DNA of 61,796 nucleotides, from contig NZ_WOEZ01000187.1 in the NCBI RefSeq assembly GCF_013177735.1, positions 1 to 61,796 of the forward strand. The letters run 5' to 3'. The stretch's first letter is position 1; every line of letters starts with the position of its first letter. This DNA comes from Paraburkholderia elongata. GTDB taxonomy: Bacteria; Pseudomonadota; Gammaproteobacteria; Burkholderiales; Burkholderiaceae. This document shows, in pieces, positions 37,501 through 44,380 of the stretch. The position numbers and the translations under genes were made by a program. The notes under the pieces were generated by a model. It was not told where the DNA came from and searched no databases. It worked only from the letters and a program-made list of their open reading frames with translations.

Positions 37501-38718
37501 ATGTCCGATATCGCACAGACCATCGCCAGCTTCAATACCGGCCGCGATCCTGAACGGCTCGCGATGAAATACAAGCTTATGCGCAGCTCGCCGTTCGTGT
37601 TTCTGCGCGGCGCCTGTCATCTGTTTTACGCGCGTCTGCCGCGCGACAAGGTGCTCGACGATGCACCGCCGGTGTGGATTTGCGGCGATATGCATCTGGA
37701 GAATTTCGGCAGCTACAGGGGCGACAACCACCTCATCTATTTCGACAATAACGATTTCGATGAAGCCTGCCTCGCGCCAAGTCTTTACGAACTGGTGCGG
37801 CTGCTCACGAGCGTGCTGGTCGGCGCGAGCGACCTCAAACTGAGCCGCGCGGAGGCACTCGCGCTCTGCCACACCGCGGTCGACGCTTATAGCGCGGCGC
37901 TCGCCTTCGGCAAAGCGCGCTGGATCGAAGCGGAGACCTCGGTCGGCATGGTGCGCGATCTGTTCGACGCACTGGCAAGCCGCACGCGCGCCGCGTATCT
38001 CGACCGGCGCACCACGCTCAAGGGCAAGACCCGCGTGCTCAAAGTGGACGGCAAAAAAGCGCTGGCGATCAGTGACGAGGCGCGCGCCGCCGTCACTGCG
38101 TTCATGCATCAGTTTGCCGCCGGTCAACCCAATCCGGACTTCTATCGCGTCATCGACGTGACGCGGCGGATTGCCGGCACCGGCAGCCTGGGCGTGGATC
38201 GCTACGCGATTCTCGTCGAAGGCAAAGGCTCGCCGGACGGCAACTATCTGCTTGACCTGAAAGAGGCGCTGCCTTCTTCGGTGACGCCGCATGTGCGCAC
38301 ACCGCAGCCGAAGTGGCAGAGCGAGGCACAGCGAGTGGTTGAAGTTCAACGGCGCAATCAGGCGGTCTCGCAGGCGTTCCTGCATGCGGTCGAATTCAAT
38401 CAGCGCTCGTATGTGCTGCGCAGCTTGCAGCCTTCTGAAGACCGCGTCGCGTTGAGCGACTGGGACGGCAAGCTGCCGCGGCTCGAAGAAGTGATCAACA
38501 GCATGGCCCAGTTGAGCGCGTGGGCGCAACTGCGCAGCGGTGGCCGGCAGAAGTCGTCGATTGCGGACGAGCTGATCGCGTTCGGCAATCGCAAGGATTG
38601 GCAATTGCCGTTGATCGAACTCGCGGCGCAATGCGAAGCGCAGGTGGGGGTTGATTGGAAGGCGTATTGCGAGGCTTATGACCGGGGTGCGTTTAATCTG
38701 CCGGCGCAGAAGTCTTAA
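37501..38718 (+). CDS. DUF2252 family protein
   Basis: A 405-residue kinase-fold-like protein. CGDMHLENFGSYRG and FDNNDFDEA are the DUF2252 signature and resemble catalytic-loop/metal motifs of the protein-kinase/APH fold. AAGGAG (37489-37494) sets the ATG at 37501. It lies 53 bases after the DUF4239 gene and is probably cotranscribed. Confidence 0.85.
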   Translation: MSDIAQTIASFNTGRDPERLAMKYKLMRSSPFVFLRGACHLFYARLPRDKVLDDAPPVWICGDMHLENFGSYRGDNHLIYFDNNDFDEACLAPSLYELVRLLTSVLVGASDLKLSRAEALALCHTAVDAYSAALAFGKARWIEAETSVGMVRDLFDALASRTRAAYLDRRTTLKGKTRVLKVDGKKALAISDEARAAVTAFMHQFAAGQPNPDFYRVIDVTRRIAGTGSLGVDRYAILVEGKGSPDGNYLLDLKEALPSSVTPHVRTPQPKWQSEAQRVVEVQRRNQAVSQAFLHAVEFNQRSYVLRSLQPSEDRVALSDWDGKLPRLEEVINSMAQLSAWAQLRSGGRQKSSIADELIAFGNRKDWQLPLIELAAQCEAQVGVDWKAYCEAYDRGAFNLPAQKS

Positions 38719-39098
38719 CGGCGGGTCACGCTGGGCGCTTAACGCGGCGCTCAGCGTTTTGTATCGCTCTTTTGGGGCGGCTGCCGCCGCACCCCGTCAT
38801 TTTCCTTCTAGCTGTCTCAGATCGGACCCTCGGTCCCCATCAATCTTCATGCAGGTATATCTCGCGTCAAACGGGACCGCGTGCAGCCGGTTCACGTCTG
38901 ACGTTCGGGTTTTCTTACTGCGATGCGTTGATGGCTGACGGGCTCTTGCGTAACTCCATACGGATTACGTAGGAAGTCTGAAAGAAGCGTGTACGGGAAT
39001 TCTGGAAATTGTAATTTTAGGAATTATTGGATAGTGGGGATGGAATGCTCCTTATAGGGCGCTTGTGATTAAACCAAGTAAAACCAATAAGGATGACT
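38719..39098. other. intergenic region, low-GC boundary
   Basis: After the terminator no gene is seen. Base composition falls from the usual high GC to AT-rich sequence (GGAAATTGTAATTTTAGGAA at about 39003), marking the start of the RHS island. Promoter elements of the RHS gene should lie in 38990-39090. Confidence 0.5.
38729..38760 (+). terminator. rho-independent terminator after DUF2252 gene
   Basis: CGCTGGGCGC (38729-38738) pairs with GCGCTCAGCG (38747-38756), one G-T wobble, loop of eight, followed by TTTT. Confidence 0.7.
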
Positions 39099-41513
39099 AT
39101 GAAAAACAGGAAAATTACTGAGAGTCAAACGGGCATGGCGGCTCGCCTGCTGGCCGCATTCATGCTGCTTATAGTCGCGTTTGGCGCCAACGCGGCAGAT
39201 TACATGCAATGTATGCAGGCATATCAGAAGTCTCTCGGGACGCCCGGGACCCCGACCTGCGCTATCCAGGTGGCCGGCACGACACCTATGTCGAGGGGCG
39301 CAGACGATCCGTACAGCAGCATGAATTACTATAACTGTCCCAATGCTTCGGACTGGATAAAGGACTATTGCGGTGGCGCACCGGTTCCCCCTTCTCCAGA
39401 AGGTTCGTGCCCGGTGGCGGACCCGGTATTGCCGGCGGAGGGCATCGTCACACTTTCCGAGACTGATTTTGCGAGCGGCGATGCGCTCCCACTCGTCTTT
39501 GGGCGCACGTATCTTTCGAGGCTTTATGACACCTCGCAGATAGCGATGGGCCGCAACTGGGTCAACAACTGGCAGCGCAGGATTGATCTGACGGCGGTTA
39601 ATGCGAGCACGCCGCAAATCGTTGTTTATCGGGGTAACCAGCAACCGCTGACATTCAAGTGGAACGGTAAGGCGTGGGCCATGCTGGGAAATCGCGGGCT
39701 CTCCCTGACGAAAGATGGCGCTGGATACTACTACCTGAAAGACGACCTGCTCGGTACAACGGAAGCGTATTCGGGCAACGGCAATCTCTATTCCGAGACA
39801 ACCCGCACGGGTATGCTCCGCAAGTTTCTGTTTGACTCCAGACAGCGGATGGTGCAGATCAACCAGTGGCCGGTCGATCAGATAGGACCGAACGGATTCA
39901 AGATCAATCTTCAGTATGACGATAGCGATCGCATCGTTGGCATGGTAGATCCCTTGGGCAAGGTCACGCAGTATGCGTACGACGTAAAAGGTAATCTTGC
40001 TTCGGTAACCCATCCAGACGGATCCATTCGTCAATATTTGTACGAAGATGCACGCTTCCCCAAGGCGTTGACGGGCGTAAAGGACGAATCCGGATCAAGG
40101 ATAGCGACGTGGACTTACGATGCCAATGCACGCGTGATATCGGTCAGCCATCCCGACACGACGCGTAATACATCGCTTAACTATGGTTCCGGCAAGACGA
40201 CACTCAGCGACATGTACGGCACGAGCACGTACAGTTTCAGTTTCCCGGACGCCTGGCGTCCTGGTTCAATCGTTACGCCAGCCGGAACGATATCGCGCAA
40301 GTGGGATATCGCAGGGAATCTGACGCAGAGAACGACTCCAGAAGGCGATACGCAGTACACGTGGGACAGCGCCAATCGGCCAACGAAGGCGATTGCAACG
40401 GTCGCTGGGAAGAAGACGGTAATAACGATTGAGTACAACGATGCCAGCTCGCTGCGTCCGAATCTGGTTGCTACACCGGGCAAGATCCGCGCGTTCATTT
40501 ATGACTCGAGCGGCAACGTCACGGGCTACGCAGAACGGGAAACGACGGACCTGACAGGCGAACAGGGGCTGCAGGCGGTCGGGACGGGGAGCCAACTGAC
40601 GGTCGGCGCACGCTACGACAATGCGGGCCGTCTTCTGTCGGCCACGACATCCCAGAATGGCGCGAAGATTGAAGATTGGACCTACACGTACGACGCAAGG
40701 GGCAACATCGCAACGACGCGGGATGCCGTGTCGGGTTGGTCGATGCGAACGCTTAGCCGTGACGCCGCGAATCGTGCAACAGCTATAGCAGGCAATAGCG
40801 GTCAGGCGGACATCAGTTACGACGAGCGCGGGCGCGTATCTGTTTTTCGGTACGACGAGAAGGCAGGTGTGGTCAACGGCGGACTCGCCCGCAAACTGGT
40901 GGTCCGGTATGGCTATGCTGCGAACGGCACGGTGTCGACGCGTACAGCGGCGGTGGCAACGAATGGCGGCGTTCAGCAGCCGATCAGCGATGCTGAACTG
41001 GGTGTGTGGCTCACCAACTGGGCGTTGGGTAACGATCCTGTTTCGCCACCTGCCAACCTCACAGGTCTTCAGTCTGACTCCAAGGCTTTCGTTCCAAGCC
41101 TCTGCGTTGAATGTTACATGGCCTGGAAAGCCAAGTTGACGGGGAAGCTTTTTGGTAGTGAACTGAGCGAACCGCTGCCGAAGTGGGGCGAGACAACGGA
41201 GCTGATGCTGAGCGATCAGTTGCAGGTTCCTTATCCTGCTCTTGTGCCGGACCTGACGGATTCTGCGAAGAGATCGATGCTTTATAGCGCTCTCTTTGGG
41301 ACCGGAAGTGGTGATGGTGGAATGGTAAAGTGCGGTGGCAGGGAAAGTCGCGAGAGTGAATGCTTCGCGCGGTATGAAAACGATTTGGATCTGTGCGATC
41401 TGCTTGGTGGCCCAATGGGTGGCCCAATGGGTGGCCCGAAAGGTGGCCCGCGGGCCCGCGCGTTGTGCAAAGAGAACGCATTCCAGAGGTATCAACAGTG
41501 CAGAGGGTTTTGA
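39099..41513 (+). CDS. secreted RHS/YD-repeat protein, candidate polymorphic toxin
   Basis: An 804-residue protein. ATG at 39099 has AAGGA just upstream; the ATG two codons earlier overlaps that site. Residues 1-33 are a Sec signal (AFMLLIVAFGANAA). A DUF6531-like start (CPVADPVLPAEGIVTLSETDF, FGRTYLSRL) and 6-8 YD/RHS repeats (YDVKGNLASVTHPDG, WDIAGNLTQRTTPEGDTQY, YDARGNIATTRD) fill ~110-620. The usual RHS core end (RYYDPxLGRF-like) is absent. Residues ~630-804 are unrelated to RHS: CVECYMAWKAK, then CGGRESRESECFARYEND, a GGPM repeat and ALCKENAFQRYQQCRGF. This C-terminus is repeated as fragments downstream. Low GC suggests transfer. No T6SS or VgrG gene is near. Confidence 0.75.
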   Translation: MKNRKITESQTGMAARLLAAFMLLIVAFGANAADYMQCMQAYQKSLGTPGTPTCAIQVAGTTPMSRGADDPYSSMNYYNCPNASDWIKDYCGGAPVPPSPEGSCPVADPVLPAEGIVTLSETDFASGDALPLVFGRTYLSRLYDTSQIAMGRNWVNNWQRRIDLTAVNASTPQIVVYRGNQQPLTFKWNGKAWAMLGNRGLSLTKDGAGYYYLKDDLLGTTEAYSGNGNLYSETTRTGMLRKFLFDSRQRMVQINQWPVDQIGPNGFKINLQYDDSDRIVGMVDPLGKVTQYAYDVKGNLASVTHPDGSIRQYLYEDARFPKALTGVKDESGSRIATWTYDANARVISVSHPDTTRNTSLNYGSGKTTLSDMYGTSTYSFSFPDAWRPGSIVTPAGTISRKWDIAGNLTQRTTPEGDTQYTWDSANRPTKAIATVAGKKTVITIEYNDASSLRPNLVATPGKIRAFIYDSSGNVTGYAERETTDLTGEQGLQAVGTGSQLTVGARYDNAGRLLSATTSQNGAKIEDWTYTYDARGNIATTRDAVSGWSMRTLSRDAANRATAIAGNSGQADISYDERGRVSVFRYDEKAGVVNGGLARKLVVRYGYAANGTVSTRTAAVATNGGVQQPISDAELGVWLTNWALGNDPVSPPANLTGLQSDSKAFVPSLCVECYMAWKAKLTGKLFGSELSEPLPKWGETTELMLSDQLQVPYPALVPDLTDSAKRSMLYSALFGTGSGDGGMVKCGGRESRESECFARYENDLDLCDLLGGPMGGPMGGPKGGPRARALCKENAFQRYQQCRGF
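41406..41450 (+). repeat. 12-bp tandem repeat in RHS C-terminus
   Basis: GGTGGCCCAATG twice, GGTGGCCCGAAA, then GGTGGCCCG, in frame, encoding Gly-Gly-Pro repeats 20 residues before the end of the protein. Confidence 0.9.
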
Positions 41514-41779
41514 TGGCCAAACATTCGCCGTATTCCGTGGTTCTGACCTACAACGAAGATCTGCAACAGTTAATCGTTCACGCCATTGATCCAAACAGGC
41601 TGGCCCTGCTCATGGCTGAAGCACTCGAAATGCCGATCCTGCTGGACGAATACGATTTCAAGCTTGACGATGAATTCGCACGACGGCTTGGAGTCGCAAT
41701 GCTCAATCTGATTGGGGCAGGTCAACCTAACATCAAACGATACATGACCGTCACGCAAGAGCCTATCGACAAGCCGTAG
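41513..41779 (+). CDS. immunity-like paralogue 1
   Basis: An 88-residue acidic protein (MAKHSPYSVVLTYNEDLQQL...). The ATG overlaps the RHS stop by one base (TGATG), and its ribosome binding site AGAGGG lies inside the RHS tail, so the two are translationally coupled. The core MPILLDEYDFKLDDEFARRLGVAMLNL is shared by all seven downstream copies. No signal, so cytoplasmic, as expected for an immunity protein. Family not recognised; role inferred from position. Confidence 0.75.
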   Translation: MAKHSPYSVVLTYNEDLQQLIVHAIDPNRLALLMAEALEMPILLDEYDFKLDDEFARRLGVAMLNLIGAGQPNIKRYMTVTQEPIDKP

Positions 41780-41788
41780 AGGGTATCG

Positions 41789-42064
41789 ATGACTAGTTTT
41801 TCGCCGTGTTCCGTGGTTGTAACCTACGACGAAGATCGTCAACAGTTGATTTTGCAATCAGTTGCCCCAACCCGGCTGGCCCCACTCTTGGCTAGAGCAG
41901 TTGAAATGCCGATCCTGCTAGACGAATTCGATTTCAGGCTTGATGACGAATTCGCGCAAGGGCTTGGCGCGACCATGCTGAATCTGATTGCGCTTGGTCA
42001 GCCGGGCATCAAGCAATATATGAGCGTGACACAACGGCCGGATGACAGACCGTCAGAAGAGTAA
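41789..42064 (+). CDS. immunity-like paralogue 2 (type B)
   Basis: A 91-residue paralogue of the previous gene starting MTSFSPCSVVVTYDEDRQQL, with MPILLDEFDFRLDDEFAQGLGATMLNLIALGQPG. AGAGGG lies before the ATG; it starts 9 bases after paralogue 1. Its start differs from the MAKHPPYS type and resembles paralogue 5, making two subtypes. Confidence 0.75.
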   Translation: MTSFSPCSVVVTYDEDRQQLILQSVAPTRLAPLLARAVEMPILLDEFDFRLDDEFAQGLGATMLNLIALGQPGIKQYMSVTQRPDDRPSEE

Positions 42065-42351
42065 TTGGCCAGAGGTTAAGTGGTATGACCGACTGACGTT
42101 TGGCCATTGCACTGAGGGGGCGCGAACGGGCCTGATGGGGCCCGTGGGAAAAGCGCGAACTGCTCTCTTGTCAACACCGTCCGGCGGCGCGGATTGCGCG
42201 CCGCCGGAGATCTCTAGGGCGAATGCTTTGCGCAGTATGAAGCTCAATCGAAATGTGCAATGCGATTGCTCTCCACATGGGCGACGCGCGGGCAGATCCG
42301 CTGTGTAAGCAGAGGGCATTCAAAAATCTATCAAGAGTGCAGGCGGTATTG
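42062..42351 (+). repeat. segmental direct repeat, copy I
   Basis: About 290 bases beginning TAATTGGCCAGAGG and running through a toxin-tail remnant to the next immunity-like ATG. Copy II is 43290-43580. The two are alike over their full length with scattered changes. Confidence 0.75.
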
Positions 42352-42353
42352 AT
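42152..42353 (+). pseudogene. displaced RHS C-terminal tail, decayed
   Basis: Reads SANCSLVNTV... GDL, then an in-frame TAG (42215-42217), then ECFAQYEAQ and a one-base deletion near 42247. The remaining frame gives CNAIAL and LCKQRAF, matching the end of the RHS protein and the intact tail at 43381. It has no start and no shell, so it is an orphan toxin-tip remnant whose 3' end is the ribosome binding site of the next gene. Confidence 0.7.
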
Positions 42354-42615
42354 GGTTAGGCATACGCCTTATTCCGTGATTGTGACCTATGTCGAAGATT
42401 GCCAACAGTTGATTGTGCAAGCTGTTGAACCAGCCAAGTTGACCACGCTCGTGGCCGGAAAACTCGAAATGCCAATCTTGTTGGACGAGTACGATTTCAA
42501 GCTTGACGACGAATTCGCGCGACGGCTTGGAGTCGCAATGCTCAATTTGATTGCGCTGGGCCAGCCTAACATCGAGAAATACATGAACGTCACGCAGCAG
42601 CCAATCGAGGACTAG
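42352..42615 (+). CDS. immunity-like paralogue 3
   Basis: An 87-residue paralogue (MVRHTPYSVIVTYVEDCQQL). The core MPILLDEYDFKLDDEFARRLGVAMLNL is identical to paralogue 1 over this stretch. Follows the decayed tail at 42152. Confidence 0.75.
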   Translation: MVRHTPYSVIVTYVEDCQQLIVQAVEPAKLTTLVAGKLEMPILLDEYDFKLDDEFARRLGVAMLNLIALGQPNIEKYMNVTQQPIED

Positions 42616-42701
42616 CAGGACAACGAGATAGCGAGCCTCAAGGTAAGTGACTTGAAGCTACCACGAAGGATGGGCAGAGGACGACCCATTGCCTATTCGT
42701 A

Positions 42702-42725
42702 TATCAACAGTGCAGAGGGTATTGA
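42702..42725 (+). pseudogene. short RHS-tail remnant (translation-start cassette)
   Basis: TAT CAA CAG TGC AGA GGG TAT TGA encodes YQQCRGY, the last residues of the RHS tail. The rest of the tail is gone; what is left carries the AGAGGG ribosome binding site and TGATG overlap for paralogue 4. Confidence 0.7.
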
Positions 42726-43000
42726 TGGCTAAGCATCCGCCGTATTCCGTGGTTCTGACATATATCGAAGATCGTCAGAAGTTTGCCGTGCAGGCTATTG
42801 ATCGAGCCAGATTGGCACCGGTCATGGCCGGGACGCTCAAGGCACCGATTTTGCTGGACGAGCACAATTTCAGCCTTGACGACGCGTTCGCGCGACGGCT
42901 TGGAGCCGCGATGCTTAGTCTGATTGCGCTGGGTCAGCCGGACATCAAGCAATACTTGAGCGTTACACAACGGCCAATCGACGAGCTGTCAGGACAGTAG
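42725..43000 (+). CDS. immunity-like paralogue 4
   Basis: A 91-residue paralogue (MAKHPPYSVVLTYIEDRQKF) with a more divergent core (APILLDEHNFSLDDAFARRLGAAMLSL). Follows a 24-base tail remnant. Confidence 0.75.
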   Translation: MAKHPPYSVVLTYIEDRQKFAVQAIDRARLAPVMAGTLKAPILLDEHNFSLDDAFARRLGAAMLSLIALGQPDIKQYLSVTQRPIDELSGQ

Positions 43001-43016
43001 GGTACGGAGGGTATCG

Positions 43017-43292
43017 ATGACTAAATTTCCGTCATGTTCTGTGGTAGTAACTTACGACGAAGATCGTCAATGGTTGATTGTGCAATCTGTTTCACGGGCT
43101 AGGGTGGCCCCAGTTCTGGCTGGAGAACTCGAAGTGCCGGTCCTGCTGGACGAATTCGATTTCAGGATTGACGACGAATTTGTTCGTCGGTTTGGTGGTG
43201 GCGTGCTTAATCTGATTGCGCTGGGGCAGCCGGAGATCAAGCAATACATGACCTTTACGCAGCATCCAATCGACAGGCCGCCAGAAGAGTAA
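43017..43292 (+). CDS. immunity-like paralogue 5 (type B)
   Basis: A 91-residue paralogue (MTKFPSCSVVVTYDEDRQWL, VPVLLDEFDFRIDDEFVRRF). Close to paralogue 2, including the FDRPxEE end and the same TAATTGGCC that follows. It starts 16 bases after paralogue 4. Confidence 0.75.
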   Translation: MTKFPSCSVVVTYDEDRQWLIVQSVSRARVAPVLAGELEVPVLLDEFDFRIDDEFVRRFGGGVLNLIALGQPEIKQYMTFTQHPIDRPPEE

Positions 43293-43580
43293 TTGGCCAG
43301 AGGGTTGAGCGCCATGACCGACCGACGTTTGGTCATGGCGCCGAGGGGACAGGAACCAGCCCGGTGAGGCCTGTGGGAAAAGTGCGAACTGTCCTCTTAT
43401 CACCACCGTCCGTCGGCGCGGGCCGCGCGCCAACGGAGACCTCCAGAGCGAATGCTTCGCGCAGTATGAAGCTCAAATCGAAATGCGCAATGCGATTGCT
43501 TTCCGCAAGGGCGGCGCGCGGGCCGTCGCACTGTGTAAACAGAGCGCATTCCAAATCTATCAAGAGTGCAGAGGGTATTA
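43290..43580 (+). repeat. segmental direct repeat, copy II
   Basis: Counterpart of 42062-42351, beginning TAATTGGCCAGAGG right at the stop of a type-B gene and ending at the next immunity-like ATG. A short partial third copy follows the last gene (44139 to about 44200). Confidence 0.75.
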
Positions 43581-43581
43581 A
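43381..43581 (+). pseudogene. displaced RHS C-terminal tail, intact frame
   Basis: An open frame from about 43381 reads SANCPLITTV, then ECFAQYEAQIEM, ARAVALCKQSAF and QIYQECRGY with a TAA at 43579-43581 overlapping the next ATG by one base. It matches the RHS C-terminus (ECFARYEND... ALCKENAFQRYQQCRGF) with Gly-rich centre reduced. It has no start codon or shell, so it is a displaced tip module, possibly able to replace the RHS tip by recombination. Confidence 0.75.
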
Positions 43582-43874
43582 TGGCTAATCATCCGCCGTA
43601 TTCCATGGTTTTGACCTACACCGAAGATCCTAAGCAGTTGATCATGCAAGCTGTAAATTCAGCCAGGCTGGCCCCGGTCGTGCGCGGAATTATGGAAGTG
43701 CCGTTTTTTCTGGACGATGAAGAGTTCAAGTTTGACGACGAATTAGCACGACAACTTGGAGTTGCAATGCTCAATACGATTGCATTGGGCCGACCGGACA
43801 TCAAACAACACCTGAACGTCACGCCGCACCCAATCGACAAGCCGAACAGTGCAGAGGGTATTGATGGCGATTGA
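43581..43874 (+). CDS. immunity-like paralogue 6
   Basis: A 97-residue paralogue (MANHPPYSMVLTYTEDPKQL; VPFFLDDEEFKFDDELARQLG). The family ends at HPIDKP; here the frame runs on into the downstream tail remnant, adding NSAEGIDGD, and overlaps the next gene by 11 bases. Confidence 0.72.
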   Translation: MANHPPYSMVLTYTEDPKQLIMQAVNSARLAPVVRGIMEVPFFLDDEEFKFDDELARQLGVAMLNTIALGRPDIKQHLNVTPHPIDKPNSAEGIDGD

Positions 43875-44139
43875 TCCCCCGCGTTCCGTGGTTCTGAACT
43901 ATGACCAGGGCAGTCAACGGTTGAACGTGCAATTGGTCGAGCCAGCCAGGCTGGTCCCGATCTTGACTGGAATATTCGCAGTACCGATCCTGCTAGACGA
44001 ATTCGATTTCAGGCTTGACGACGAGTTCGCGCGTCGGCTTGGCGTCGCAATGCTCAATGCGATTGCGCTGGGTCAGCCTGACATCAAGCAATACATGACC
44101 GTCTCGCAAGAGCCAATTGACCGGCCGTCAGCACAGTAA
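43864..44139 (+). CDS. immunity-like paralogue 7
   Basis: A 91-residue paralogue (MAIDPPRSVVLNYDQGSQRL) with the core VPILLDEFDFRLDDEFARRLGVAMLN. Its translation start lies in a remnant (43845-43866) of the RHS tail. Last of the array. Confidence 0.75.
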   Translation: MAIDPPRSVVLNYDQGSQRLNVQLVEPARLVPILTGIFAVPILLDEFDFRLDDEFARRLGVAMLNAIALGQPDIKQYMTVSQEPIDRPSAQ

Positions 44140-44281
44140 ATGGCTAACGGTTGAGTGCCATAACCGACCGACGCTCTGTCATGGCGCAGGGCGGACCCGA
44201 GGCGCGGCGCATCCCAGCCCCCTCTCCAGACAAACCCTGATTGCTGCGGTGAATCCGCCACTGCTATCGTTCGCTGGTCAT

Positions 44282-44299
44282 TGTGGAAGCGCTTCCACA
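44282..44299. promoter_or_regulatory. LacI-family operator
   Basis: TGTGGAAGCGCTTCCACA, a perfect 18-bp palindrome with the central CG typical of LacI/GalR regulators (TGGAAGCGCTTCCA core). It lies 82 bases upstream of the beta-glucosidase start. No LacI gene is in the window. Confidence 0.75.
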
Positions 44300-44380
44300 T
44301 CTGCTGTCAAGCAGGTTCCGCGTAACTTCTACATCGAGTTTCGCCGTACCCGGTTCAACGACCTCAGCGCAGGAGAATCC

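Noticed and set aside
42053..42319. Minus-strand and alternative-frame ORFs in the immunity array gaps
   Set aside because: They overlap the decayed tip module, have no ribosome binding sites, and are explained by duplicated noncoding or tail sequence.
41513..44139. CRISPR or other short-repeat array
   Set aside because: Repeats are whole coding units of ~270 bases with conserved protein cores, not repeat-spacer units.
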